Part shown: in pieces, positions 17,493 through 27,016 of the stretch
Position numbering within the stretch: the stretch's first letter is position 1
Layout of the letters: each line of letters starts with the position of its first letter
Origin: Bacteroidota bacterium
GTDB taxonomy: Bacteria > Bacteroidota > Bacteroidia > Chitinophagales > Chitinophagaceae
Assembly (NCBI GenBank): GCA_947453145.1
Contig: CANGFA010000003.1
Coordinates: 54,330-118,329, forward strand
Length of the DNA stretch: 64,000 nt
Reading direction: 5' to 3'
Program-made: the position numbers and the translations under genes
The notes under the pieces: generated by a model
What the model saw: the letters and a program-made list of their open reading frames with translations, nothing else
What the model was told of the DNA's origin: nothing
The model's database searches: none

Positions 17493-18776
17493 ATGGCAAA
17501 TTTTGCTAAAGAAACAGTGTCCATTATTTTAGGAGGAGGGGCAGGCTCGAGGTTATCACCTTTAACAGCAAGGCGATCAAAACCTGCAGTACCTATTGCA
17601 GGCAAATATCGTTTAGTAGATATTCCAATTAGTAATTGTATTAATAGCAATTTGAACAGAATTTTTGTGTTGACGCAATTTAATTCAGCATCCCTTAATC
17701 AGCATATTAAAAACACCTATCATTTTAGCGCTTTTAGTTCGGGCTTTGTGGACATTTTAGCAGCGGAGCAAACACCAGATAATCCGGGATGGTTTCAAGG
17801 CACTGCGGATGCGGTAAGACAGTCTTTGAGACATTTGGATAAAATGGATTTTGAATACGTGCTAATATTAAGTGGAGACCAATTGTATCAGATGGATTTT
17901 AGCAAGATGATTGAGGCACATAAAAGTAGCGGGGCAGCATTAAGTATTGCAACCATTCCTGTAGGCGACAGAGAAGCGCCAGAATTTGGTATTTTAAAAT
18001 CGAATGATGAAAATGTAATTACTTCCTTTATAGAAAAACCTCAAAAAGAATTACTCCCAGAATGGACTAGTGATACAGGTGAAGCCATGAAAGCACAAGG
18101 AAGAAATTATCTAGCTTCTATGGGAATTTATGTTTTTAATAAAGAAATTCTATATAAATTATTAAATGAAGTGCATGCAAGTGCAACCGATTTTGGAAAA
18201 GAAATTATTCCAGATTCTATTGCACACTATAAAGTAATTAGTTATCAATACGACGGCTATTGGACCGATATTGGAAATATTTATTCCTTCTTCGAAGCTA
18301 ATATTGCATTAACAGACGAAATTCCTCCATTTAATTTATTTGACAGCACTAAAACGGTATATACACGTTCTAGGATGTTGCCGCCAGCAAAAATTAGTGG
18401 CACGCAAATTAATCAAGCACTAGTAGCTGAAGGTTCTATTATTCATGCAGCTTCCATTACCAAGTCTGTAATTGGAATCAGATCAAGAATTGGGAAGGCT
18501 ACTGTTATTAAAAATAGTTATATCATGGGTTGTGATTACTATGAAACGATAGAGCAAATAAATTCAAAAAATGAAAATGGTCAACCCATCATTGGTATTG
18601 GGGAAAGATGTATCATTGAGGATGCCATTGTAGACAAAAACTGTTCTATTGGCAATGATGTAATTATTAGAGGTGGGCCCCATTTGGAAAAAACAGACCA
18701 CCCATTATATACCATCAAAGACCATATTGTAGTCATTAAAAAAGGAGCCATTATACCCAATGGTTTTGTTATCTAA
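17493..18776 (+). CDS. glgC: Glucose-1-phosphate adenylyltransferase (ADP-glucose pyrophosphorylase)
   Basis: A 427-residue enzyme that makes ADP-glucose from glucose-1-phosphate and ATP, the committed step of glycogen synthesis. The N-terminal pyrophosphorylase domain has ILGGGAGSRLSPLTARRSKP and GTADAVRQSL. IEKP is the sugar-phosphate-binding motif. The last ~130 residues form the left-handed beta-helix with hexapeptide character (SIIHAASITKSVIGIRSRIG). Length matches the bacterial single-subunit, allosterically regulated type. It follows glgA by 16 bases. Confidence 0.96.
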   Translation: MANFAKETVSIILGGGAGSRLSPLTARRSKPAVPIAGKYRLVDIPISNCINSNLNRIFVLTQFNSASLNQHIKNTYHFSAFSSGFVDILAAEQTPDNPGWFQGTADAVRQSLRHLDKMDFEYVLILSGDQLYQMDFSKMIEAHKSSGAALSIATIPVGDREAPEFGILKSNDENVITSFIEKPQKELLPEWTSDTGEAMKAQGRNYLASMGIYVFNKEILYKLLNEVHASATDFGKEIIPDSIAHYKVISYQYDGYWTDIGNIYSFFEANIALTDEIPPFNLFDSTKTVYTRSRMLPPAKISGTQINQALVAEGSIIHAASITKSVIGIRSRIGKATVIKNSYIMGCDYYETIEQINSKNENGQPIIGIGERCIIEDAIVDKNCSIGNDVIIRGGPHLEKTDHPLYTIKDHIVVIKKGAIIPNGFVI

Positions 18777-18790
18777 TAAATTTAATAAAT

Positions 18791-20140
18791 ATGAATACGG
18801 CCTATACAGGTGAAAAAAAGAATTTAAATTTTTGGCAAATTTGGAATATGTGTTTTGGATTTTTTGGAATTCAATTTGGCTGGAGTTTGCAAATGAATAA
18901 TATGAGTGCCATTTATGAATTTCTAGGCGCTAAGCCAGAGGATATCCCTGGCTTATGGCTAGCTGCACCCATGACCGGATTAATCATACAACCAATTATT
19001 GGTTATTGGAGTGATAGAACATGGCACCCTAAATTAGGCAGAAGACGTCCTTTCTTTTTAATTGGCGCCATTTTAAGTTCGGCATTGTTATTTGTTATGC
19101 CTAATTCACCAACTATGTGGATGGCTGCTGGCATGTTGTGGATATTAGATTCCAGTATTAACATTACAATGGAACCCTTTAGGGCTTTTGTGGCGGATAA
19201 TTTAAATGACAAACAAAGGTCGCTTGGTTTTTCCATGCAAAGTATGTTTATAGGACTTGCTTCATTTATTGCAGGGTATCTACCTCAGGTTTTAGCCAAA
19301 TGGTTCAATGTTTCTAGGGATAAATTAAATGGCTCAAAAATTCCTGAAAATATTTTATTGTCTTTTTATATAGGAGGAGCAGTTTTTTTTGTTGCTGTTA
19401 TGTATACCATATTCAAAAGCAAGGAATATCCACCTACACCTGTGAAAAATGAAAATAATCAAGAAAATAAAGTTTCTGTTTTATCTGAGATATTTAGCTC
19501 CATTAAAAATATGCCTGTTCAAATGAAACGATTGGCAATGGTTAATTTTTTAACATGGCCAGGTTTGTTTTTAATGTGGTTTTATTATACGCCAGGTGTT
19601 GCCAGACAATTATTTCATGGGGACGACAAAAGTCCAATCAAAGCGATACAGGATGCGTATACCCTGGGTGTGGAACATGCAGGCGCAACCTCTGCCATTT
19701 TAAATTTAGTAACATTTGGCTTTTCATTTACTTTGGCTTTTTGGGTAAGTAAATTAGGTAAAAAATATACACATGCAATGTGTTTAATATTAGGAGGTAT
19801 AGGGTTAATATCGGTTTATTTTATAACTAACCCTGCTAACTTATATATTAGTATGGCGCTCGTAGGTATTGCCTGGGCTTCCATTTTATCCATGCCATAT
19901 TCTATGTTAGCTGGTTATATCCCAGAACAAAAAATGGGTATTTATATGGGCATATTTAATTTCTTTATTGTGTTACCAGAAATTATTGCGTCCTTGTTTT
20001 TTGGGAAAATCATGACTAGCTATTTAGACAACAATCGTTTATTAGCCGTATTAATTGGTGGGCTTTTACTTATTTTTGCCAGTATTGTATGTATTTTAAT
20101 TATTAAAGAAGAATATCAACCGAATGAAAAGGATATTTAG
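18791..20140 (+). CDS. MFS transporter, SLC45/GPH-like (maltose or oligosaccharide)
   Basis: A 449-residue, roughly 12-helix inner-membrane transporter. The loop motif SDRTWHPKLGRRRPFF after helix 2/3 is the R-x-G-R-R-R-P signature of the SLC45/SUT sucrose-maltose family. FGWSLQMNNMSAIYEFLGA resembles helix 1 of those proteins. It sits between glgC and a periplasmic alpha-amylase whose start codon lies inside its last 17 bases. That coupling suggests it imports maltose or maltodextrins freed by the amylase. The substrate is inferred from context only. Confidence 0.85.
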   Translation: MNTAYTGEKKNLNFWQIWNMCFGFFGIQFGWSLQMNNMSAIYEFLGAKPEDIPGLWLAAPMTGLIIQPIIGYWSDRTWHPKLGRRRPFFLIGAILSSALLFVMPNSPTMWMAAGMLWILDSSINITMEPFRAFVADNLNDKQRSLGFSMQSMFIGLASFIAGYLPQVLAKWFNVSRDKLNGSKIPENILLSFYIGGAVFFVAVMYTIFKSKEYPPTPVKNENNQENKVSVLSEIFSSIKNMPVQMKRLAMVNFLTWPGLFLMWFYYTPGVARQLFHGDDKSPIKAIQDAYTLGVEHAGATSAILNLVTFGFSFTLAFWVSKLGKKYTHAMCLILGGIGLISVYFITNPANLYISMALVGIAWASILSMPYSMLAGYIPEQKMGIYMGIFNFFIVLPEIIASLFFGKIMTSYLDNNRLLAVLIGGLLLIFASIVCILIIKEEYQPNEKDI

Positions 20141-21971
20141 TGCCATCGCGTTTTTATTTATTGCGTTTACCAATATCGTAGCACAAAATATAGAGGCGTA
20201 TCCTACTAATTGGTTTGTGAATATGAACTATAGTAAGGTGCAGGTTTTGTTAAGGTGTACTACTGCAGATTATAGAACAGCAAGTGTAAAAATAAATTAC
20301 CCAGGCATTATCTTAAAAAAAATACATCCCTTTGAAAACGGACATTACATTGCAGTTGACCTTGAAATTAGTGCAAATACAAAACCAGGCAATGTGACTT
20401 TTGCTATTGTAGCAAATGGGACAACGAGTTATTTTAATTGGCCATTACTTCCAAGAAGAAAAGATAGAGGAATCAAATTCGCCCAAGGATTAACGTCTTC
20501 AGATTTAGTTTATTTTTTAATGCCCGACAGATTTAGTAATGGCGATTCAACTAATGATAAAATTCCAGGACTCAAAGATCAGTCTTTAAATAGAGGAGAA
20601 ATTTTTTTAAGACATGGGGGTGATTTACAAGGCATAGCCAATCACTTGGATTATATGCAAAAATTAGGGGCTACTACTTTATGGATGACTCCTGTTGTTG
20701 AAAATGATATGCCAGATAGAACAGAACATGGCTATGCGGTGACAAATAATTATAAAACAGAAAGTAGGTTTGGAGGAGATAAAGCGTATTTGGCATTAAG
20801 CGATAGTTTGCATAAAAAAGGGATGAAATTAATTCAGGACATCGTTTACAATCATTTTGGAAGGTTTAATTTTTTAGTACAAGATGCACCAGATAAAAAC
20901 TGGGTACATCAATGGCCTACATATACGCAAACACATTACAGAGAACAAGCTACGTTTGATCCTTATCACTCCCAAGTTGATGCTAAACGAATGATTGATG
21001 GATGGTTCACCACAGAGATGCCAGATATTAATCAGGAAAACCCAATGGTTGAAAAATATTTAACGCAAAATGCCATTTGGTCTGTTGAAACTTTTGGGGT
21101 GGATGCATTTAGGGTTGACACGTATAAATATTGTAATATGGAAGTCATGAATCGTTTGAATAAAGCTTTATTAGATGAGTATCCTAGCATATTTACGTTT
21201 GGTGAATGCTGGGTAGACGGTGTTGCTTCTCAAGCCTATTATGTAGAAAACAATTTAAACCTACCTTTTAAAAGCAATTTAAAAGCAACTTCTGATTTTA
21301 GTTTATTGTTTGGTGGTATTATTCCTGCTTTAAACGAATCCAATGCTTGGTCGAATGGAATTATAAAATTATATAGCACTTTGGCAGCTGATTTTATGTA
21401 TAAACAAGCCAATAACAATGTAATTTTCTTAGACAATCATGATATGACCAGAATACATTCTTCTTTAGGTGAAAGTATACCAAAGACTAAAATGGCTTAT
21501 GCATGGTTGTACACTTGCAGAGGAATTCCTCAATTATATTATGGATCTGAATTATTAATGAAAGGAATTTCCAATCCCGATGGGTGGGTAAGATTGGATT
21601 TCCCAGGTGGATGGGCAGGGGATAAGAAAAATGCCTTTACAGAGACAGGGTTAACCAACGAGGAGTCCGATTTTTTACATTATGTTCAAAAACTTGGCGC
21701 TTATCGCATAAAATCATCTGCCCTTAAAACTGGGAAAATGATGCAATATATACCCGAGGATGGTTTGTATGTTTATTTTAGATATGATAAAAATCAAACG
21801 GTGATGTGTGTGATGAATACGGATACAAAATCAAGAAATGTAAAAATGTCTAAGTATACTGAGCGAACAGATAACTATACAGGAGGAAAAGATATTATTT
21901 CAGGGAATACAATTGGGTCTGAATTTTCTATTCCTGCGATGAGCATGCAAATAATAGAATTAACTAATTAA
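20124..21971 (+). CDS. Periplasmic alpha-amylase / neopullulanase-like GH13, SusA-like
   Basis: A 615-residue exported glycoside hydrolase. A signal peptide is clear (MKRIFSAIAFLFIAFTNIVAQ). An N-terminal beta domain (~25-110) resembles that of cyclomaltodextrinases, followed by the GH13 barrel. Catalytic residues are the nucleophile Asp in VDAFRVDT (~332), the acid Glu in TFGECWVDG (~361) and the Asp in FLDNHDMTR (~436). A C-terminal beta domain ends the protein. It resembles Bacteroides SusA/neopullulanase, but no susC/susD genes are nearby, so it probably works on soluble maltodextrins in the periplasm. Its start overlaps the transporter gene by 17 bases. Confidence 0.9.
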   Translation: MKRIFSAIAFLFIAFTNIVAQNIEAYPTNWFVNMNYSKVQVLLRCTTADYRTASVKINYPGIILKKIHPFENGHYIAVDLEISANTKPGNVTFAIVANGTTSYFNWPLLPRRKDRGIKFAQGLTSSDLVYFLMPDRFSNGDSTNDKIPGLKDQSLNRGEIFLRHGGDLQGIANHLDYMQKLGATTLWMTPVVENDMPDRTEHGYAVTNNYKTESRFGGDKAYLALSDSLHKKGMKLIQDIVYNHFGRFNFLVQDAPDKNWVHQWPTYTQTHYREQATFDPYHSQVDAKRMIDGWFTTEMPDINQENPMVEKYLTQNAIWSVETFGVDAFRVDTYKYCNMEVMNRLNKALLDEYPSIFTFGECWVDGVASQAYYVENNLNLPFKSNLKATSDFSLLFGGIIPALNESNAWSNGIIKLYSTLAADFMYKQANNNVIFLDNHDMTRIHSSLGESIPKTKMAYAWLYTCRGIPQLYYGSELLMKGISNPDGWVRLDFPGGWAGDKKNAFTETGLTNEESDFLHYVQKLGAYRIKSSALKTGKMMQYIPEDGLYVYFRYDKNQTVMCVMNTDTKSRNVKMSKYTERTDNYTGGKDIISGNTIGSEFSIPAMSMQIIELTN

Positions 21972-21973
21972 TC

Positions 21974-23914
21974 ATGTCCAAATACGAAGCAGTACATTTT
22001 GTAGATTGTCAACAACCTGTATGGAATTATTCCCTAATGACTGAGGAGGACATTCAGAATTTTCAATATGGGACGCATTATAGTTTATATAAAATATTTG
22101 GGAATCATCAAATTGAAGTTTTAGAAACAAAGGGTACCTACTTTGCTGTATGGGCACCTAATGCTACTGCTGTGTTTGTAACTGGTAATTTTAATAATTG
22201 GGATAACCAATCACATCCATTAAAAGTACGATTAGATAGTTCGGGAATTTGGGAGGGCTTTATTCCTCATGTGCATAAAGGAGAGGTATATAAATATCAT
22301 ATACATGGTTATAAGGGTGCATTGTTAGATAAAGGGGATCCTTTTTCAAATTTCTGGGAACTAAGACCTTTAACTGCTTCTATAACTTGGGATACAAAAT
22401 ATAATTGGAAGGATGCCAAGTGGTTGGAGCAAAGAAAAATAAGCAATAGAACCGACCAACCTTACTCGGTATATGAAGTGCATTTAGCAAGTTGGATGCG
22501 TCCCGATAAAACCAATGAGAATAGTTATAATTCATACTTACAATTAATTGACTTATTGGTTCCTTATGTCAAAGAAATGGGTTTTACCCACGTAGAGTTT
22601 ATGCCGGTAATGGAACATCCCTTTGATGGTAGTTGGGGTTATCAAGGAATTGGTTTTTTTGCACCCACTTCTCGCTTTGGTAATCCACAAGAATTTGCTG
22701 CATTAGTAAATGCTTTTCATGAAGCGGAAATTGGAGTAATTATGGACTGGGTACCTTCACACTTCCCTTATGACAGTCATGGACTATTTATGTTTGATGG
22801 GGCGAATACTTATGAATATGCCGACATGCGAAAAGGATATCATCCCGATTGGAATTCTTACATTTTTAATTATAAGCGAGGTGAAGTAAAATCTTTTTTA
22901 ATTAGTAGCGCACGTTTTTGGTGCGATCAGTTTCATATAGACGGTTTAAGAGTAGATGCAGTAAGCTCGATGTTAAAACTGGATTATAGTAGGGAAGAAG
23001 GGCAGTGGGAGCGAAATGAATTTGGTGGAAATGGGAACATTGAAGCCATTGCATTTATTAAAGATTTAAATGAAACATTATATCGAGATTTCCCTGCAAT
23101 ACAAACTATTGCAGAGGAGGCAACAGACTGGCCAGCTGTAAGCCAGCCTACATTTATGGATGGACTTGGATTTGGCATGAAGTGGATGATGGGTTGGATG
23201 CATGATACTTTAGATTTTTTTAAGTTAGATCCAATCATGCGGTCTGGTTCACAAAATAAGTTTACATTTTCCATGATGTATTATTATGATGAACATTTCA
23301 TGTTACCCTTAAGTCATGATGAAGTTGTTCATGGTAAAAGCCCCATGATTTATAAAATGCCTGGAGATGAATGGCAGAAATTTGCAAATTTAAGATTATT
23401 GTACACATACATGTTTACGCATCCGGGTGCAAAATTACTTTTTATGGGTAACGAAATTGCAGCAACAGATGAGTGGAATTATAAGTCTGAATTGCAATGG
23501 GATTTATTACAACACCCAAGTCATGCTGGTATGAAATATTGTGTGAAAGAATTAAATAATTTATTAAAGTCAAACAGGGCTTTGTTTGAGTTGCAATATG
23601 ACACCGCTGGTTTTGAATGGGTAGAAACCAATAAACGTCAGGAAGGCATTGTAGCATTTAAAAGAAAAGCGAATGATTGGGAAGAAGACGTTTTGGTGGT
23701 TCTGAATTTAACACCCGTTCCAAGACATCAATTTCCTATTCATGTTTATGGGAACAAAGACTGGAAAGAAATTTTTAATAGTGACAATAAAGCTTATTGG
23801 GGTGTAGGTGATTTATGCAATAATAAAATCGTGGCTACTCCACAAGACGAAAATAATGACTGGGTAATGCTTTCTTTAAATTTGCCAGCCCTCTCTGCCA
23901 TTGTACTTAAGTAA
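21974..23914 (+). CDS. glgB: 1,4-alpha-glucan branching enzyme
   Basis: A 646-residue cytoplasmic enzyme that forms alpha-1,6 branches in glycogen. A CBM48 module (FAVWAPNATAVFVTGNFNNW, ~55-75) precedes the GH13 barrel. Catalytic residues lie in GLRVDAVSSM (Asp ~327), TIAEEATDW (Glu ~380) and LPLSHDEVVHGK (Asp ~448). A C-terminal all-beta domain ends with LNLPALSAIVLK. The long N1 domain of E. coli GlgB is missing, as in shorter bacterial branching enzymes. It begins two bases after the amylase stop and closes the operon. Confidence 0.96.
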   Translation: MSKYEAVHFVDCQQPVWNYSLMTEEDIQNFQYGTHYSLYKIFGNHQIEVLETKGTYFAVWAPNATAVFVTGNFNNWDNQSHPLKVRLDSSGIWEGFIPHVHKGEVYKYHIHGYKGALLDKGDPFSNFWELRPLTASITWDTKYNWKDAKWLEQRKISNRTDQPYSVYEVHLASWMRPDKTNENSYNSYLQLIDLLVPYVKEMGFTHVEFMPVMEHPFDGSWGYQGIGFFAPTSRFGNPQEFAALVNAFHEAEIGVIMDWVPSHFPYDSHGLFMFDGANTYEYADMRKGYHPDWNSYIFNYKRGEVKSFLISSARFWCDQFHIDGLRVDAVSSMLKLDYSREEGQWERNEFGGNGNIEAIAFIKDLNETLYRDFPAIQTIAEEATDWPAVSQPTFMDGLGFGMKWMMGWMHDTLDFFKLDPIMRSGSQNKFTFSMMYYYDEHFMLPLSHDEVVHGKSPMIYKMPGDEWQKFANLRLLYTYMFTHPGAKLLFMGNEIAATDEWNYKSELQWDLLQHPSHAGMKYCVKELNNLLKSNRALFELQYDTAGFEWVETNKRQEGIVAFKRKANDWEEDVLVVLNLTPVPRHQFPIHVYGNKDWKEIFNSDNKAYWGVGDLCNNKIVATPQDENNDWVMLSLNLPALSAIVLK

Positions 23915-23928
23915 GATTTAATAGCATT

Positions 23929-23958
23929 AAAAAAGCCACTCAATTGAGTAGCTTTTTT
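23929..23958 (+). terminator. Terminator of the glycogen operon
   Basis: AAAAAAGC-C-ACT (23929-23940) pairs with AGT-A-GCTTTTTT (23947-23958) around a CAATTG loop, with one mismatch, followed by AAAT. The poly-A left arm lets it also work for the convergent gene. Confidence 0.85.
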
Positions 23959-23979
23959 AAATATTGCAAGAATGTTTTA

Positions 23980-24912
23980 CTAGAATAAGCTTTTCTTCAT
24001 GGCAGTTTTGCCTTCGCCAATTTTAAAGCCATTATTGTACACCTCAATCTTGTATTCACCTTCAGCGAATCTTGATCCTTGTTTAATATCATAGCTAATG
24101 GGTAAAACTGAATTTTGCTCGTATTTGACAGTCATTTTATTCGCGAATTTCTTTTGACCATCTTCTCTTGTAGAAAATGAACCTGCATCTCCAACCGTGT
24201 TGCCATCTGGGCCTAAAATACAAATGTATAAATCCTGTGAGCCAGTTGGGGTAATTTTGTTTTTATCAATTTGAAAGGAAACGCGGATGGTATTTGCTCT
24301 TCTTGTATTATTCGTTTTCTTTTCAGAACCATCCTCTCTAACTCTTAAAGCTTCTAAGGAGAAAGTAGAGGCATGTAGGGTAGAGGCAAGATCTTGAATA
24401 CGCTCTTTTTCCTTAGTTGTTGCGGATAAATTGGTATTTAAGGTGGTGTTCTGAGTTGATAAATTTTGATTCTGTGTATTTAGCTCCTTATTTTCTGCTT
24501 GTGCTTTTGCTAAGTCGGTTGCCAGGCTTGAAATTTGATTGTTTAATTGGGCAATCATCTTTCTAGCTTCTTCTATTTCCTTCTCAGAAGCATTTTTTTT
24601 CTTTAAGATTGAGCCTATATTTGATTTTAACTTAACAATTTCGTCTGTCTTGTTTTGTAATTCACTAGACATTTGCGTGTTTGCAGAGGTTAAAGAATCT
24701 ACTTTAATAGAAGCTGCATCAAATTGTGTTTGAAGTACTTTTTTGGCACTATCAATAGTTGCAATTTTAACATCACTTTCTTTAGTCATTTCAGTTTTTG
24801 TATTACTGATTGAGTAATTAAAGTAAATCCAAGAGCCAATAATGGCAATAATTAAAATGGCAATAATTATTTTATTGCTGCTACCGTTTGATTCAGAACT
24901 CATATTTTTCAA
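23980..24912 (-). CDS. Membrane-anchored coiled-coil protein of unknown function
   Basis: A 310-residue protein I cannot place in a characterised family. A short polar N-terminus is followed by one transmembrane segment (IIIAILIIAIIGSWIYFNY, ~15-33). A long heptad-rich coiled coil (~55-180) is rich in Gln/Asn/Ser/Thr. A ~110-residue C-terminal beta-rich domain contains TIRVSFQIDKNKITPTGSQ and LYICILGPDGNTVG. Similar proteins appear in related genomes as hypothetical. The layout suggests a periplasmic or cytoplasmic tethered structural protein. A second Met at residue 4 is an equally good start. It is transcribed alone. Confidence 0.7.
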   Translation of the reverse strand: MKNMSSESNGSSNKIIIAILIIAIIGSWIYFNYSISNTKTEMTKESDVKIATIDSAKKVLQTQFDAASIKVDSLTSANTQMSSELQNKTDEIVKLKSNIGSILKKKNASEKEIEEARKMIAQLNNQISSLATDLAKAQAENKELNTQNQNLSTQNTTLNTNLSATTKEKERIQDLASTLHASTFSLEALRVREDGSEKKTNNTRRANTIRVSFQIDKNKITPTGSQDLYICILGPDGNTVGDAGSFSTREDGQKKFANKMTVKYEQNSVLPISYDIKQGSRFAEGEYKIEVYNNGFKIGEGKTAMKKSLF

Positions 24913-25005
24913 TTTATTATTGACTGTAAAGTTATAAAAAAAGAGGCATATTTGTATTATTAGATTTTTTTAGCTCAATTTTAACGCTTCGCAAACTGGA
25001 TTCAA

Positions 25006-25013
25006 TATCTTTG
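25006..25013 (+). promoter_or_regulatory. -7 box for holA
   Basis: TATCTTTG is a full TAnnTTTG match. With a start of transcription near 25020 it favours the ATG at 25023 and a nearly leaderless mRNA. Confidence 0.5.
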
Positions 25014-25022
25014 AATATGCCC

Positions 25023-26027
25023 ATGTCAAAAATTATAGCTAATTGGAAAAAGAATGTATTTGATGCTGTCTATTGGTTAGAAGGCGAGGAGCCTTTCTAT
25101 ATTGATGAGCTAGTTGATTATGCAGAAAAACATTTGTTAAAAGAAGCAGACCAAGCATTTAACCTATCTATTTTTTATGGAAAAGATGCAGATTGGACTC
25201 AGGTTTTAAATGCTTGCAAGCGCTATCCCGTTTCTGCAGAAAAGCAAGTGGTAATTTTGAAAGAGGCGCAGCAAATGAACCAATTGGAGAAATTGGTTTC
25301 CTATATTGAAAATCCATTGAGTTCGACCATTTTTATTGTTGCCCATAAGGATAAAAATGTAGACGGCCGTTCGGCATTAGCAAAATTATTAAAGACCAAG
25401 GCTGTCGTAGTTAGTACTAAAAAAATGTATGATAACAAGTTGCCAGAATGGGTGAATGCATGGGTGTCAGAAAGAGGTTACCAGATTAGTCCTAAAGCGG
25501 TTCAAATTATTGTAGATCATATTGGCAATGATTTAAATAGAATTCAAAATGAGTTAGAAAAATTAATTGTGAATTTGGGTGATCGGAAAAAAATGACAGA
25601 GGATGATATTGAAAAATATATTGGCATTAGCAAAGAATACAATGCATTTGAATTTCAGGATGCAGTGGCGCAAAGAAACTTTTCAAAATCAATTAAAATG
25701 ATTCAATATTTTGAATCCAATAATAAAGCAGCACCCATACAATTGATACTTCCCACTTTATATGCGTTTTTTAGTAAATTATATGCAGTATATGGTTTGG
25801 GCACAAATGATGAAAGACGAATTGCCAGTGAAGTTGGAATTCCTCCTTTTTTAGTTAAAAATTACATGGCTGCATCCCGAAATTATGCTTATGGGAAAGT
25901 AGAACAAATCCTTTTATTAATTCAGGAGTATAACTTAAAAGTTATCGGTATAAATAATGCAGATAATTCGGATGGAGACTTGCTAAAGGAATTGGTAATT
26001 AAAATAATGGATGTGCCTGCAAAATAG
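25023..26027 (+). CDS. holA: DNA polymerase III subunit delta
   Basis: A 334-residue clamp-loader subunit that opens the beta clamp during replication. The sequence shows the delta-family pattern: an N-terminal AAA-like fold without a functional Walker A (YWLEGEEPFYIDELVDYAEKHLL), VVILKEAQQM and a middle ISPKAVQIIVDHIGNDLNRIQNELEKL segment. The C-terminal collar helices (RNFSKSIKMIQYFESNNKAAPIQLI) follow. In-frame alternatives are TTG 25011 and ATG 25017; I prefer 25023 because the -7 box covers 25006-25013. Its 3' end overlaps the convergent ribF by 29 bases. Confidence 0.9.
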   Translation: MSKIIANWKKNVFDAVYWLEGEEPFYIDELVDYAEKHLLKEADQAFNLSIFYGKDADWTQVLNACKRYPVSAEKQVVILKEAQQMNQLEKLVSYIENPLSSTIFIVAHKDKNVDGRSALAKLLKTKAVVVSTKKMYDNKLPEWVNAWVSERGYQISPKAVQIIVDHIGNDLNRIQNELEKLIVNLGDRKKMTEDDIEKYIGISKEYNAFEFQDAVAQRNFSKSIKMIQYFESNNKAAPIQLILPTLYAFFSKLYAVYGLGTNDERRIASEVGIPPFLVKNYMAASRNYAYGKVEQILLLIQEYNLKVIGINNADNSDGDLLKELVIKIMDVPAK

Positions 26028-26955
26028 TTTTAGATGAATTGACATCCTTGTTTAATTGCGCCTTTAATTCATCAAGTCCATTAAATTTCACTTCACCTCT
26101 GATGTAATCATAAACCCAAACTGTAATGGTTTGCTCATAAATATCTTCATCAAATTCGAATATATTTACTTCAATTACTTTTTTGTGTCCATCTACTGTT
26201 GGTCTCACACCAATATTCATCATGCCATCTAAGATGCCATCTCCAAAACAAGCACCTTTTACGCGTACCGCATAAACCCCATTGGAAGGGATTAATTTTT
26301 CTTCGTCATTAATATGCAAATTAGCTGTAGGAAAGCCAATGGTACGGCCTATTTGGTTGCCTCTTACTATGAAGCCTTCAAAAAAGTATGCATACCCTAA
26401 TAGTTGGTTTGCTTTTGCAATATTCTTATCGGCAAGGTATTCCCTAATATGAGTTGAGCTAATAATTTCGTCCTCAACCAATTGTTCATTAATTTGTTCA
26501 ACATTAAAATTGAAATCCTGTCCATAGGTTTTTAGCAAATCAAAATTCCCTAGTCTTCCTTTCCCAAATCTATGATCATAACCAACAATAATAGTATGAG
26601 GATGAAAATGTGCAACTAAAAATTCCTGTACGTAAGCTTGCGCTGTTAAATTTGAAAAATGGTAATCAAATGGAACCACTACTAAATGATCAATTCCTGC
26701 TTTTTCTAATAGTTGAATTCTTTCATTTAAACTGGTTAATTGTTTAATTTCTCCTGGAATAGAAGAAGTAATTTTTCGAGGATGTGGATGAAAAGTAATA
26801 ATGATGGTTTCGCCATTAATTTGAGCAGCAATCTCTTGCATTCTGCTAATGATTTTTTGATGCCCTTTGTGCACCCCGTCAAAAGCTCCTGTTGTAATCA
26901 CCCCATTCAAAAATGGGGGCAAATCTTGTAAATTATAATGAACCTTCATCTTCAA
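25999..26955 (-). CDS. ribF: Bifunctional riboflavin kinase / FAD synthetase
   Basis: A 318-residue enzyme that makes FMN and then FAD from riboflavin. The N-terminal nucleotidyltransferase domain has GAFDGVHKGHQKII (G-x-F-D-G-x-H-x-G-H) and VGYDHRFGKGRLGN. The C-terminal kinase domain starts near residue 185 with FEGFIVRGNQIGRTIGFPTAN, including the conserved PTAN, and continues with GVYAVRV and MNIGVRPTV. Both activities look intact. The gene diverges from purM with overlapping promoters. No FMN riboswitch is visible in the 61-base gap. Confidence 0.95.
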   Translation of the reverse strand: MKMKVHYNLQDLPPFLNGVITTGAFDGVHKGHQKIISRMQEIAAQINGETIIITFHPHPRKITSSIPGEIKQLTSLNERIQLLEKAGIDHLVVVPFDYHFSNLTAQAYVQEFLVAHFHPHTIIVGYDHRFGKGRLGNFDLLKTYGQDFNFNVEQINEQLVEDEIISSTHIREYLADKNIAKANQLLGYAYFFEGFIVRGNQIGRTIGFPTANLHINDEEKLIPSNGVYAVRVKGACFGDGILDGMMNIGVRPTVDGHKKVIEVNIFEFDEDIYEQTITVWVYDYIRGEVKFNGLDELKAQLNKDVNSSKTILQAHPLF

Positions 26956-26970
26956 TTGCTAAATATGGCA

Positions 26971-26978
26971 CAAATGTA
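26971..26978 (-). promoter_or_regulatory. -7 box for ribF
   Basis: On the minus strand this reads TACATTTG. A TTTG lies 22 bases upstream (27001-27004), slightly wider than usual. The ATG is 15 bases downstream. Confidence 0.5.
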
Positions 26979-26987
26979 AAACAATTG

Positions 26988-26995
26988 TACCTTTG
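26988..26995 (+). promoter_or_regulatory. -7 box for purM
   Basis: TACCTTTG is a full TAnnTTTG match, 21 bases before the ATG at 27017. It lies between the two elements proposed for divergent ribF. Confidence 0.55.
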
Positions 26996-27016
26996 TAGTT
27001 CAAATCAATTTAGTTC

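Noticed and set aside
16061-23914. Polysaccharide utilisation locus (Sus-type)
   Set aside because: An amylase and a transporter are present, but no SusC/SusD pair, outer-membrane lipoprotein or hybrid regulator; the genes are better read as a glycogen operon.
26956-27016. FMN riboswitch upstream of ribF
   Set aside because: The gap is only 61 bases, too short for an RFN element, and is filled by promoter boxes.
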